A program made the position numbers and the translations under genes. DNA of 64,000 nucleotides from Onchocerca lupi (taxonomy: Eukaryota; Nematoda; Chromadorea; Rhabditida; Onchocercidae). The stretch spans positions 39,274 through 103,273 of the forward strand of contig JAOVVO010000248.1 of NCBI GenBank assembly GCA_028564675.1, given 5' to 3'. Below are positions 36,452-50,268 of the stretch, in pieces. Each line of letters begins with the position of its first letter. The stretch's first letter is position 1. The notes beneath the pieces were generated by a model that ran no database searches, was not told the DNA's origin, and saw only the letters and a program-made list of their open reading frames with translations.

Positions 36452-38603
36452 CTATGTTGGAGATGAAGGGCAGCAAGCGTCAATATGACTGCCAACAATA
36501 TGCGAATTTGATTTGGATGTGATGTTATTAATGCAAATATCCCAGTGTCGGTCGTTCTTCAATAAATTCAAAGCTTGAGATGCACTGTGGAAAGTAACAT
36601 GTGTAAAGCCGTTGACAACTTTTAATTGCTGGAAGAAGGTTGGACCAGGCACATTTACTAACAATATGCGAAGGATGAAGCATTCGTCTTGATTAAGATG
36701 CAAGATGTACAATTTGCCCATCATAGCTCGTTTGAATATGCCAGATTGTCCGTCAACTGGTTCTCCTCTTTTGTGTTGTTCAAGTGATTCTCTACTCGCA
36801 TTCCATTTATAATACGTAGGCGCTTCCAAAAAATGGACTGAACATCATTTAGAACCGTTTCATTGTATGAAGTTTACCTAACTTTAGCATTTCTGACCGT
36901 ATTTCATTTTTGATGCCTTTTTGTTGTATTTAAGCGTTTTATTTCTTTATCTTGTAGCCAAAACTTTGCAAAAATTAACTGCAATCCTTCAGTTCCATCC
37001 TTTCGTGTATAGAAGTGTCAGTGTAGAGAAAGTAGTTAAAATTGTATCCGGTGAATTCAGGGCTGTTTATTGCGTATTTGAAGCCGTGAAATCAGCATCG
37101 TTGTCCATTTTTCAGATGTACTGCTAAGTGAACAACATTTGGACTTCTTTCATGTATGGGAAATGAAAGAATTCACCGTACAGCTTCATTGTTGCTTATA
37201 TATCTTCTAGTCAGATACTGTGCCATTTTTCATCGACAGAATAAAACCGCATTCCTATCATTTCTTTCTGGCTGCACGAGAAATTGCCATATCGCTGCCT
37301 TTATTTACGTGTATTTGATCGATTTGGCATAGTTAAATATTCCACGTTTATGTGCGCTTTAAATGTTTTTAATAACAAGGACGAGTATGGAACAACCCAA
37401 CCGGTTATCTAGTTCGATGTCATATTCCGCATTTGTATGGTTGCTAATTTACCGTCAACCTCTGTCGATCTTTTGTATAAAGGATATCCATTGTTTCTTG
37501 TAACTATGTTGGATACTAATGCTCGAGGATATCACTTAGAACATTTTCCATCTATCATGCATGGTGAATTTGAATTCAATGCAGCGTAAGATGTATGCAT
37601 CATATTTTTCATCACAACTCCATACAAATCTTTATAACGTTGGCATCAGATATTTCAGCACATATTAAATCATCGATTTAGTTTGAAGTGATTTTGTCAT
37701 AAAGCCAGATTAGTATATTTGCGACAGTTCTCTTTTTTGCCATTCCACTAAGTAAATCTAGCGGGGCGTAGACTCAAATATTTCATGTTTTATATAAAAT
37801 CCATCAGCGATTTCAGCTTCTGTCTGAAAATACATGCTCTGATGTCATGCCTATATCCATCGGCGATTGCCTAGGAAGTGAGATTTTGTATATCATCCCA
37901 TGTTGGATTGCATGTGAATGTAATGAATAAGTCTGGACTTCTGTATTCGCGAACATATGCAATTGTATCTTGAACGTACTCATGAATATGACGTGAACTG
38001 CTTGCATATATAGATGGCAAAATCGTTTGTCTTCCAACGTTAGTTGTATTACTGTCATTAACAACTCATCTCGCAAATGAATGTATTCTTGTGAGCAAAG
38101 CTTGATTTGATTCAAACGGTTGAATATCAAATATTTTTGCATACATATCTAGATATTTTGGTGAAACAACTGACGGCATTTCAAAATGTGATAGTCTTCA
38201 TTCTCTCGAATCAGTTAATCGGTAAAAATAATAGTTCATTGCGCTACATTTCTTATTTATTTCTTCGCCACTGGTTGGATTTATCATCTTAACGTTGAAG
38301 TGATCCATCGGCACCATCCCAAAAAATGATTGGATACTGCAAAGCATCTTAACATCGATGAGTTTCTGCAGTTTGTGTTCAATGAAAAACAATATTTCTG
38401 AGCTGGAATCGATCTCCGAATATAATAATTGCCCCTTCGACTATAATTGGAGCATTGAATCTTCGCACGTGTTCTCCAGCAGGTGTTTTATCGGCATGAA
38501 TAATCTTGTGTGCATCAGACGGTATCATGTCAATTGCTATTTTAAACAAACGCAATAAATTTTTTGTTTGTTTTTTTTTTTTTTTATGAAGAGGCTGTTG
38601 CAA
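36452..38603 (-). pseudogene. Helitron N-terminal and Rep (HUH) region, broken
   Basis: Family-type segments in order on the minus strand are FNAPIIVEGAIIIFGDRF, FNVKMINPTSGEEINKKCSA (38.2 kb), NRLNQIKLCSQEYIHLRDEL and TCNPTWDDIQNLTS (37.9 kb). Then come RHDIRACIFRQKLKSLMDFI across stops, and ANILIWLYDKI (about 37.7 kb), followed by GKLYILHLNQDECFILR and PGPTFFQQLKVV, NDRHWD (36.5-36.7 kb). The HUH motif normally reads HAHILIWL; here it is VANILIWL, so both metal-binding histidines are lost. Many stops and frameshifts occur in between. Confidence 0.92.
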
Positions 38604-38640
38604 TTGGTAAACGACGGATCTTTCTAGTCGATATGGACTT

Positions 38641-39420
38641 CCAGCGTATTATATTACAATTTGATAAGCTATATTTCTTCTGCAATTAGTGTTTAATGTT
38701 GTCATATATCATTCAAATTTATATATAAATTTAAACTAAATAAATAAAATTGATCTGTATTAAATTTGACTAAATACATTGTAAAGGAAATGGCAGCAAA
38801 ATAATCTTCAAAGCTTAATTGTGGCCAAAATTTTATCAGATTTTTGCTTTCAACATAATTTTCAGTATTTATCTGGTCGTAACATTATTCGACCTTGATG
38901 TTTTTTAATTATGAAGTCGATGATAACTGGGTCATTTGAGATTTATATTTTAAAAAAAAAATAATTTGTCATTAAAAAATTTCTTGCAGACATCTATCCC
39001 ATAATAATCAGATATGAAATTCGGTCAAAAATACAAATCGTAAAAATGTATTACAAGACTATAACGCAAATGTACTGATAATAGTTTAAATTTTGCTTGA
39101 GAATTGAAGAATTCTTAGAAGAAGTTTTGAAATGGTTGCATCAAAGTTGAGATGCGATGATAACACATTGAGTTATATTATTCATCTATTTATAAATGCG
39201 AAGTTAATAATGAGCATATTAATATGCATATTCATTCTTTATTTACCAATGTTTTAAATTTGTTTTCAAATTTAAATTTCTTTTCAAATATTAAACTTCA
39301 TATTAATGAAAAAAATATATATCTGTTAACTGATTGCTTATGTATTATTCTTTGCAGCTAGCAATTTTCTTGAAACTTTGACATTTGAATTGAAATTTAA
39401 AGAAAATTATTTCATTTGCA
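38641..39420. other. Spacer right of the Helitron
   Basis: Strongly AT-rich. No open frame or motif was recognised. It holds the 3' end of the hydrolase gene on the minus strand. Confidence 0.5.
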
Positions 39421-41912
39421 TTAATTTACTAAAGAAGAATTTTCAGGATCTGTAATAAATGCCGAAACACGTTCCGCGAACCATCGTGGATATTTGATAT
39501 AAAAATCGTGACCACCAAGGAAGTAACTATCAAGTCTGGAAAAGATTACATTCTTCAAAATATGTAAGTCAGTTAATTAATAAAATGAACAGAAAGATGG
39601 ATGCGACAAATTATAATTACAAATGCAAAGAAAATAAAATGAATAAATATAAATCCTCAATGTTTGTGTAAAAAATCCATATTTTACCATGAAATAATAG
39701 ATTCGTATTGTTATGGCTAGAAAATGCTAACTTTTTAAATAATATATGAGAAAAAAAGGTACTTGCAGTTGGGAATAACAGTTGGAAAATATTTAGGATC
39801 ATTGCAAAATCTGTCCATGCCACCATTTAGAATTAATACTGGAATTTTTAAACTTGGCAATATGTGGTCTGATGGAAAACGACCACCAAGCAATTCGTAA
39901 ACTCTGAAAAATTCCAAAAAATTTTATTATCATTTTATCATCAGCAAAATAATAATATTGTAATTTCATAATTCAATTTTGATTAATACGTCTTCCTAAT
40001 GAAATGAAAATTAATTTAAAAATAAGAAGTGCAGTATATTTTTGTGTTCTATTCATATTTTTTTGTTTATTTCTTAATAAATTATATCCATAAAATAACG
40101 AGTTTAAAAAAACTGAAAATATTTTCAAATAAACAAAAATTTTTAAGATTTTCATAAATTCGACATTCGACAACTGACAAAATATAAATTTTTCATCCAA
40201 ATGGTATTATTCTTAGACCACTTACTGCTGAACTACATTGCATAAATCGATCCATTGTTTCTTCACAAATTCCTTTGGATAATGTATCAAAAATGGTTCC
40301 ATAGCGTCTGGTAACCATTCATCGGTGTTACGCATACCTGAAATACATATTTTATCATTCGTTATCTTCTCATTTTTCATTCAACTTTTTATAATGAAAT
40401 GTGGGTAAAGAATCATTTCATTATCATTTATTCTTTCCCATTTCAATATAAAATAATCATTATTGCTTACAAAATTTCGGTCAAAAAATTGAAAAAATGA
40501 AAAAATTTGTACCGTAAATAACGCGTGCAGCACGTGAATCAATACGGGTAGTTGCAGAAAGCAAAATCATAGTGTTAACAAGTTGTTTTCCACGTGCAGC
40601 TACGTGAATCGCTGTTCGACAACCTTCACTCCATCCCAATACTGTGAAGGGTGTTAAATTTAATTGCTGAAAAGTAAAAAAAGCAATTACTGAACTTAAT
40701 AATATTTATCTTATCATTATTGTATTGATCAATTTTCAAAATTCCATTTTTATTTATCATTTCTTTTTTTTAATATTATGTAAAAATTTATGATATCAAA
40801 ATTTTTGTTTTGCACTAAAAAGTCATACCTTCTTTTTCTATCAAAATTTGAATCATTTGATAAAATATTTGCTATATACAGTTTTTCCCCAAAGCTTCGA
40901 ATACTATTTGCTGATCTACGGTGGTAGAAAAACAGAATAAAAAAAAATATTAGGCTTTTAAAATATAATTTGAAGAGTTTCATTTTCCAATCATTTAGTG
41001 GGACAATTTCCGTATTGCTTTTATCTAAAAAAATCCAAAAATTAAATAAATAATGGAACCTGCATAAGCTTAATACAAAAAGGTGCATCTTTCATACATC
41101 GATACACTTCTTGCCGCCTAAAAATAAAAAATTTCAGATTTGCAAAGATTTAAAAACTTGAAAAATATTTTCATTCTGCTCAACATGAAAGAAAATTGAG
41201 ATGGTTTAGTGAAATGATAATTAAATAACTTGAAATAATGAAGAATGATTATAGGATCTGGTTATGTAAATAAGAAGGTAATATGAATGAATTACCTATT
41301 GGGAGGACGACTGGTACCATAGCCAGGTGGATCAATACAAACTATCGAGCAGAACGTAGGATTAAAAGCTTTTAGTACTTTTTCTGGAAAATCCTTTTTA
41401 TAACAACCTGAAATTGTTTGCTGTGTTTTTTTATTTCATCTCAAAATTTTATAAATTTTATATTTTGCTTTTTCATTATTTTAATTATCATTTTTGCGTA
41501 CGAAAGTTTTACCATTTCTTTTTCTCTCTAATTTATTAATTTGAAATTAAACAATCAGTTCTTTAACAATTTTAGACTCACTTTTCAAATTAAGCATAAA
41601 TTCTTCATTTAGCTTACGGAGTGAACAAAAAAGAATAATTATTTATTATTTTAAAAAAAATTGAAATTTCAATCAAATTTTTACCTACAATAAAAAGAAT
41701 CACAATTATAAGATTTACAAAAAAAAAAAAGGGGAGAATTACTCAGTCTTACCGACACCTCCACAAATGAACAACATATTATATTTTCCACTACCATATC
41801 TACAATATCCTATCTTCTGATCATCGATCATCGTAATTGATTCCGTAATTTCGTTCGATGAAAAATTTTCATGATTGGTATCATCAGCGAATTCTTTAAG
41901 ATCTATTGGCAT
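39421..41912 (-). CDS. Alpha/beta hydrolase, BPHL (valacyclovirase)-like
   Basis: Seven exons join in phase: 41753-41912, 41296-41407, 41060-41117, 40513-40666, 40226-40337, 39763-39903 and 39421-39535 (283 aa; human BPHL is of similar size). Family landmarks are FCSIVCIDPPGYGTSRPPNR (matching DPRGYGxSRPPxR), the nucleophile elbow LGWSEGC with Ser123, the acid in LILNGGMDRF (Asp229) and the base in GGHDFY (His255). All three catalytic residues are therefore present. BPHL hydrolyses alpha-amino acid esters and homocysteine thiolactone in mammals; the worm substrate is unknown. There is no obvious mitochondrial presequence, because the N-terminus is acidic (MPIDLKEFADDTNHEN). Splice donors are mostly strong (GTAAGA, GTAATT, GTAAGT). 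Third codon positions are very AT-rich. Confidence 0.9.
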
Positions 41913-44900
41913 TGTCTAATTTGAATATTCTAGTAGCTATTGCAGAATTTTTTCACTGCTTTGATAATCTGAAAAAAATATTTTATTTAAAATTTGAAAA
42001 AAGCAAACAATTATTTTATTTTTCGTTTCGAATAATAAAATGAAAGAATGCAAATTAATTCAATAATTATTTCTTACCGATAAATATGTAAATAATAATA
42101 AACAAAAATGCAACCAGCTTGTGGAATAAGTAAACAAACAGTTATATTGGCTTTCTTTTCATTACCTTTTCCGTTTGTCCTACATTCATAATATATATGT
42201 TTGCACATATAAGTATTCAATTCTAAGTTTTCTTTCAGCAAACAACCGAAATTTTTGCAAGTGTTAAATAATAATTACAGTAGGCTGCGGAGTCGACAAT
42301 ACTATAAAAACTTGAAAGAAGTTAGTATTCACATAACTATTAAAATTTAATTTATGATTTCTAAGTCGTGCGATAAGGCCATATGAGACCAAGACTTCGA
42401 ACCACTTCGCAAATTTTCAATAAATCAAATTATGCTGCACCAAGATTTTTAGCCACTCTTTTCAAATTAAATCATTTTAAATATTATATGCTAAAGTTTA
42501 AGTTTCGCAATCAAAATTCTAGTTTTAATTTAAGCAAATTATCTTTTGATCAAAAATTACTTAAGCAAAAAAAAAAAATAACTATCGCCATTCAAAGTTG
42601 TATTTAAAAAAATGGATAACTTTCAAATTTCTACAATCGTCATGACGAATCCTGATTCTTCTACTGACCTTTTTAATAAATACTGCGAAAATGAATTTCA
42701 AAAAATATGAAAGGAATTTTATTTCCCATAAACTTCAACCATTTTTTGAATGATGGAATGGAATTAAATGGTACACATCAACTTGTTATTTTGAAAAATT
42801 TCTTATAAAAAAATTCAACATGTTGAAAGAGAATTTGAGGTGAAAATTATAAAAATACAACTTTGCGAGTAAAATTAATCAATATTGTTACACTGAAAGC
42901 AATATGAATTAAATTAAAAAAAAGTGTGCCAAACATTTTTCACTTATGAAAGAAAATGAAAACAAACTAAAAAGATTAAAGCAAAAAAAGAAGAATGTGA
43001 ACTGACCGAATTACTCTTAATGTAGTCCTGTCACGCTTATAAAGGTTTTAACTTAATTCAAAAAAATTTTCAATGAAGATGCATCATCAGGATTTCTAAC
43101 AAGAAATTGCGCATTTTTTTGTACAACTTTATGATATTTAGGCAAAACTAAGTCACACTTTTATGCTTTAAAAAAATAACAAGAAAAAACATTTTAATTC
43201 ATTTTTCATCCATTAATGCTCCTTTTTTTGTCTTCATTTGAATCTTATCTTAGTATATGATGATGGAAAATGAGGGCAAGCCAGGTGTAACATTCACCAA
43301 TTAACCTGTTTGTGACCACAATTATATTTCGTAAAAAACATCACAAAGATATCACGATAGTACTAACATTTTTCATCAATCAGAAAAAAAAAGTAATACT
43401 CAAAGGAACAGATTTTGTTTGTTTTAACACCGTAACTCTTAATATACTTATTTGATTTTTTTTTTTTTTGTAGAAAAAAGAATAAACTAAAAAATAAAAA
43501 AAGAAGAAGGTAATACGGAAAATAAAAGAAGATAATATTAGTCAATTTTTTTAATAAATTATTAATAAAAACACTTTTTTTTTTTTGTATTGGAAAACTT
43601 GAGAAATTTCCTTCAATGTAACAATTAATTGATTCTGACATTCCGTCCTAAATTCATTTCTTCAAATCATTTCCATCATTACTTCGTTTTTTGATTAAAT
43701 CATAAAAAGTATATGGAAGGCATAAAATTTCCTATTCAATCATACTGTATGAATTTGTGATTCATGCGAATTGCTGGAATTGCTGACATATATACATTTA
43801 ACAACGAAAGATGTCGGACGTTACATACATTTAAAACACATATGTATACATTTTATTTCCTCATAAAAATGTTAACTTTTGAACTTTTCAAAAAATAAAC
43901 TACCGAAATCTTGCGTTTTTAATTCGAAAAATTATGTAATTTCAAAAAATGAAAGAAGGAAATGATTCATTTCTTTCCCTTTTCTCTAAATAGTGCAATT
44001 TCGAAATTCAATCACTAATTTTCATCTTACAACAAAAATTTATTGAATATTCAATCATAATGCTTGAATAAATAAATATATTTATAATTACGCAAATATA
44101 TTATTCAAATTGCAATGTAAAAAAAATTAATTTTCGAAAAATAATATTTAGTCTTTCAAATCTTTAAGTTTCTTTTCATAAACAATAATGAATTAAATCT
44201 CAAAATTTCCGGTGTTTCTTAATATTAATATATTTCTTAATTTCCGGTTTTTCTTAATATATGGATGAATTTCAAGTATGGCTTTTCATGTTCATCTATT
44301 TCAATTTTTATATTTTTAATTTTAATCTGCTGCTTTTATTATCAATGTTCATCATTTTCCTGAACGCTAACACAACCAATATTTGTTATTTTGGTTATTA
44401 TTTTGAATAACGTGATCTCTTATTATTATCATCCTAAACAAGTCTATTAAAAGCACTACAAAGTTTCCTTTAATTTTCACAAACATTTTTAGACTAATTA
44501 AATGTTCAGAAAAGATTAAAACTTATAATTATACCGTATTATTAATGGTAATGCAACTTTGCAAAGCGATCAAAATGAATGCTATAAGATTCATAGAATT
44601 TCTACGCGAAAAAAAAAAAAAAAAAAAAAAAAAAAAACGAGTTGTTTAAATTCTGTAAGCGTCAAAGCTTTAAATTTAATTTGTAAGCTTTAAATTCTGT
44701 AACCTTCTAAATCTTTTTTTTTTTTTTTCAAATTATTATATGATAACTGACTTTCAAAATTAAAGCATCTCAGAGAAGCTATCATCGATGACTTATTGAT
44801 AAATTTGAATAAATAGATTCTTCTGATAGTAAAAATTTACGGCGCACTAAAAGTTAACACTCACTTTGAAGAAATTGCTTTCCAATTCTTTCAAGTATCT

Positions 44901-46682
44901 ACTATTTTTTATTTTCATCGGCACTTGAGAATTTATTTTTAATAAATATACATATTCAAAAATGTTATACATTCAGCAATACATTACATCCTATCTTTCG
45001 TTTCTTCGTTCAGCAAACGGGAAAATTATATCCGGAAAAGCAGCAATATCTACTACATTTAAAAGCAAAAGAAATTTAATTAGATGATCAAGTAATGTTA
45101 TTATAGGTTGAGCAATAATTTTCAACCATTAAATATTATATTATAATATAATTCATCCAAAAATCATTTTCATTAGCAACAACATTACTTAACACTTAAC
45201 AAAATTGCAAAGTAAGAAAAACAAAAAAGCAAATATTCGGAAAGATCCTTCAAACACTAACCAAATTAATGAATTATCTGATTTTTAAATAAATCATAAA
45301 AGCATGCCGGGTATAATATATATTTTTTAAAATATTTTAAAATGTTAATTAATCCAGTCATTTTAATTTATATCACATTGTTTATGTTTAAAAATAGTTT
45401 GCAAATATTTTTGTACATGATTTTGTAAATCCGTAAATTTACAATCAATATTTGTTTCACTTTTTTTAACTTCTCACATCAATGCATTTTAACATACATA
45501 TATCGATCGATATCTCCTATCAGCGACTGTTAAAAGATTCGATTACCAAAATTTCGTGAATTGTTAACCTAAATTAAAAAAAAATCAAAAATTTGATCTA
45601 TCACATGTTCATAATTTATGAATAGAGAGAAAAATAAGTTTTTGATTTGAATACACGTTTTTGACCATTAATATTTGTTTTGAAAAAAGTTTTTAATTAA
45701 AGGCAAGTCTTTTTCTTCACTTATTATCAATTACTTTCCTTCTCACCAAACTTTTTAACTCGATTTTCTTTCTGAACTTATAATCAATTTAAAAAATTTA
45801 TTATTGCCATTATCTTTTGATATAGCTATTTATCGTTTTCTTTAATAAATTCGTTTTATTTTCACTGTAACATTATTCATTTTTCTAGTTTTTCGATTTC
45901 AGTGCATTCTTTATTTTTAAATGATTGGTAATAGTTACAATTATAAATGGTGGGCTCAAAAAATTTTAAAACATCTTTTTTAGATATTTCAAATATTTAT
46001 AGTCATTTAAATGATCATTCATTTTTTTTTAAAATTCTTTTCCAAACTAATCGCAATCAATAAAAATATTGCAGTATATAAATCTTATAAAACTAATAAT
46101 TACAAAATTTGTTTTAACCATTGGCGACTTTTATTGCATTCTCTTTTTTTTCTATTTTTTTCTTTTAAAATGTCTTTCAAAATATTTCAAAAAGAAACTT
46201 TAACAAGTGGCGTGATCCATATCACATCACTATTTTTTTAATAGTATATAATAAAAAATTAAATTTAAGTTTCATTTTTAATTTCACTAATTGATTGAAA
46301 TGAATGGGCACATTTCATGGTTTATAATTGGTTTCTTAATTAATCAGATCAAATAAACTTACACGAATATTTCATTAAGCATGAATGCTAACTGCATGGC
46401 ATGCAACTTAATATTTACAGACAATTTGTGCAATTTGCACTATTGCAAATATTTTTTGAAAGTGCTTGCAAAATTTTTAGAATGTGCAAAATTATTTCCT
46501 GTGACTGTCATATAAATTCAAATTTCAATGAGATTTAAATAAAAGGAAATTAAAAAAGTAAATATTATTCATTTTTAAGTTCATACAAATTCGTGACCGG
46601 TTTCTGTATCATGCTAAAATGTTTGATAAAGTGTGTGGATTCGATTGTTGAATGAATATTTGTTGAAGTAACATTCAAATAA
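41913..46682. other. 4.8 kb AT-rich intergenic, no gene seen
   Basis: Open frames here (for example 42383-42607 +, 43363-43641 -, 46011-46241 +) are low-complexity Phe/Lys/Asn-rich readings of AT-rich DNA. A 29-A run is at 44609-44637, just before a small local duplication of a TTTAAATTCTGTAA-like sequence (44646-44702). Confidence 0.6.
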
Positions 46683-48929
46683 ATGAATAAGGAACAAACA
46701 ATTCCGGATAACGATCGATTACCTTCTGTTGATGATATTGTGTTATCAGCTAGAAATAAAGCTTACAAATTGATATCAATTATTGGTGAAGGCGGTTATG
46801 GAAGTGTTTTTTTGGCCAGATGTGAGAATGATGAAAAGTAAGTAGAACCTTGTTATGAAATGATTGAGTAAATAGTAGCAAATATTATAACTTAAAGCTA
46901 AAGTTTCATTGTCCATTTCCTTGTGTAAATAAATGTTGAAAATAATTACAAATTTTACTGATTAAAATCAAGTTTATTTAGCTATCATTATAATAAAAAA
47001 AGTTGATAATAAAACATTGTTATGTGACAACAATACATTTGTTTTTCATAGTTGCTAATTAATAACCAACTAATTTGCTCACTTTTTACACTTTCAATAT
47101 CACTGCTATTGTTTGCATCATTAATTAACCTAAAATAGAATAAAGTAATTCCACAGATCAGTGGCATTAAAAGCTGAAAAATTCAGTAAAACAGTACTAA
47201 AAGTTGAAATTGGTGTATTGCGAATAGCAAATCAACGACATTGTAAACATATTTGCAAGATGTATGATTATGTATGGTTTCAAGAATTTAAAAAAGATTC
47301 ATATCATATAAATTTGTTAAACTGCTTCATCTAATTTAATTTCTATTACTAGCAATATAGAACGATTAAATGAATTCAATTCTTGTTATCAATAATTTAA
47401 ATCGACCGTCAAATTGGTATCAAATAAGTCATCATAATTTCGGTTCCTTGATTAAATTATTTATGAAACTTATAGGGTCATGTCAAACAGGAATTTATGT
47501 TTGTTGTTATGTCATTGCTTGGACCAGATCTAAATAAGCTACGTAATCGACAATCTAACCGACATTTTACACTTAGTACACTTTATTTTTGATTCTATAT
47601 TCTAAATAAACATAATATACTCTTTAAAAATTCGAAGTTTTTCTGTCAAACTTTCAAAAAAAAAAAAAAAAATTACAGTAGGAAAATGAAAAATTTTACA
47701 TAGTTTTTCGTTTGTCAGTTTTATAAATTAAATTTTTTAATCTTCATTTTGTGGTTTTTTTCTTTTTTTTTTTTTGTTAGCTTTCTTCATAATAATGAAG
47801 AAATTTACTAAATTAAAATACACAAAAAAAAAGCAAGCTAAGAAATTCAAATTTTACAAAAATTTGACTTTTTTTTCCTCCTCATTAATATTATTTAAAA
47901 AAAACAAAAAAAAAAAAATAGAAGCTATAAACAACTATAGAAACTTCAATTCAAATAGCGATGCAAACATTGAATGCTATCGAAGAATTACATCAATGTG
48001 GCTTCCTTTCTCGTGATATTAAACCTGGCAATTTTGCAATTGGCAACAAGGCTGATCATCAACATCATTGCATTTTTATCTTCGATTTTGGTCTTGCAAG
48101 GCGTTATCTTAATCGAGTTACTATTTAAATTTGTTATTTTATTGTTGCAGGAAAAAAAAAAAAGAAATTATACTGATATTATGAAGAAAAAAGTTGAAAT
48201 ATCTAGCAAAATATTTGAATTTCAAGCAATTAATCGATTAATAGCAAGAAAAATTTTTAGATTATTCAAGTTCTGCAAGTAATCATCAATACAAGAAAGG
48301 AAAAGAAAAAAATAAAAATTAATATATTGGATGCTGTTTATATTTACAAGAAATTATCAATAAAAAGTCTTAAGCAATATCCAAAAATCATTAATTAATT
48401 AATAATAATAGCAAGGATAATTACAGAATTCACAAGTATTACCGTCACGTGGTGAAATGGGTTGGCGTGGTACTACACGTTATGGCTCATTAAATGCTCA
48501 TTATCGACAAGATTTAGCACGACGTGATGATTTAGAATCATGGTTATATATGATTGTTGAATTTACTAAAGGATCACTTCCGTGGCGTTCTATTAATGGT
48601 AAATAATATCGATTATTTTTATATTAAAATTATTAAATTGAAAATTCGAGAAATTGCGTACTTTTTTTTTTCGAAAACTTTTTTAAAAATTTTAAAAATT
48701 TGTTTTTACTTTTTTAGATCGTTTACAAGTACAAAAAGCTAAAGAAGATGCGCGTACGATAATAAAAGAAGCATTTTTCGAGAATTGTCCATCACAATAT
48801 GATAAAATTTTGCAAATTATTGATAAATTAGAATTTCACGAAACTCCACCATATGCTACTTTTTATAATATTCTCACTGAAGTATTTGTTCATTTGTTTC
48901 ATTTATTATTTTCCTTTCTATTTATTGTT

Positions 48930-48969
<40 letters not shown>

Positions 48970-49379
48970 AAATTACAATAATATAAATTATTTTGAAACT
49001 TTTGATTCATTTGTTTTAGTATTAATTTTTTCTATTATATTAAAAAATCGAAAAAAAAAATGAAAAAATCAGACAAAATAATGAATTTAGTTTTGAAATA
49101 TCAAATGCATTTGCATAATTATGAGTGAAATTAAATTTATAAAACAAACAGACAAATGAAAAAAACAAAAAAACGTTAAAATATGATAAGAAAAATATTT
49201 TATAGATAGCAGATGATAATGGTATTGCCTTATCGACACGATATGATTGGGATGATAGTATATCATCCATTACTACATCGCCTAATACAGTAACTTTCGA
49301 ACAAAGTCCAGCAGAAATTCATCATGCTGGAAATATGGGACGTGATCGTCCCACACGTAATGATTTGCCAGTTCAATAA
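46683..49379 (+). CDS. CK1-group, tau-tubulin-kinase-like protein kinase
   Basis: Seven exons join in phase: 46683-46837, 47157-47271, 47476-47575, 47941-48116, 48427-48598, 48718-48881 and 49206-49379 (351 aa). It has the P-loop IIGEGGYGSVFLA (residues 34-46), VALKAEKFS (Lys57), the catalytic loop GFLSRDIKPGNFAIG (Asp149) and IFDFGLARRY (DFG 172-174). The CK1 signature follows: SRGEMGWRGTTRYGSLNAH, then RQDLARRDDLESWLYM. HRD is changed to SRD, a substitution I recall from the large nematode TTBK-like expansion; Asp, Lys and DFG are kept, so activity is likely. C. elegans relatives are often male-germline or sperm kinases, but that role is only an inference here. The C-terminus is short and Ser/Thr/Asp-rich. 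The exon 3-4 junction uses GTACAC and CTATAG and is the least certain. Confidence 0.88.
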
Positions 49380-50233
49380 TAAATCATAATTATTACTGTA
49401 TAATAACAATGATAATAATAATAATAATAATAGCAATAAATTCAAAAGATTTTCAACAAATTTATATTTCTTACAATATATATGCACATTTATATTCCTT
49501 TTTTTTTTTTTTTTTTTAATTTTAATTTTGAAATAAGTACAAATTAATAAGAAATGCATAATTTATAATCTATTTTAATAATAAATAATCGTTTATAAAA
49601 ATTGAACTAATATATTAATGCGATATAGAAAATGATAAGAATTAAATTATGAACAAAATTTTTTGTTACCTTTTCTTATTCTTTGACACCGATCAATATT
49701 TATTTTCAATTCCAGTTTTTTCTCTCTGATGTGAAATTTGAGAAAGGAACAATCTTTTACATATTTCTCCTTTTTGCGATATTTTTATGCTTTTCTTTTG
49801 CATTTTATTTATGCCCTAAAATCTTATTTTTCTCTCCCTTCTTTTTTCTTCTTTTTCAATTATTTTCAATCATTTTTATAAAATTTTAAATTTTTATAAA
49901 AACAAAAATTCAATTTTTATAAAATTATACATTGTCATTAATTAATATAGGAGATGTTATAATTCTCATATTTTATACAGTAATGTCGCATAAAATTTTA
50001 TAATCCACCTTTATTATCTAGAATATTGACAAGAAAAAAGAAATAATAAGTGATAAAAATCGTTTACAGGTATAAAATTTGTTGATAATATTTTAAATGT
50101 GTACATTTTTGATTAATATACAATTTATTGTTTGTTGCTAAAATTATACAACAAAGTTTTTGTCGCAAAAATGTTAACAACAAAATGTACAACTGTATAT
50201 CAGTGTAATGAATTATAAATTTAAATGGGAATT

Positions 50234-50268
<35 letters not shown>

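Larger units (their letters stand above)
33960..38640 (-). mobile_element. Decayed Helitron (Rep-helicase rolling-circle transposon)
   Basis: On the minus strand, in transposon order, are the Helitron N-terminal region (38603-37813), the Rep/HUH region (about 37920-37300), a middle region (36829-36452) and a PIF1-type helicase (about 35715-34440). Frameshifts and stops are frequent, so it is dead. Helitrons transpose by rolling-circle replication using an HUH endonuclease fused to a helicase. The region at 34090-34330 is conspicuously GC-rich for this window and may be part of the 3' end, but I could not locate a confident CTRR terminus or hairpin, nor the 5' TC end. Outer limits are therefore approximate. 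Confidence 0.9.

Noticed and set aside
49263..49559. Minus-strand 98-codon open frame
   Set aside because: It overlaps the last exon of the TTBK-like kinase in antisense and reads a TAA-type microsatellite as poly-Leu.
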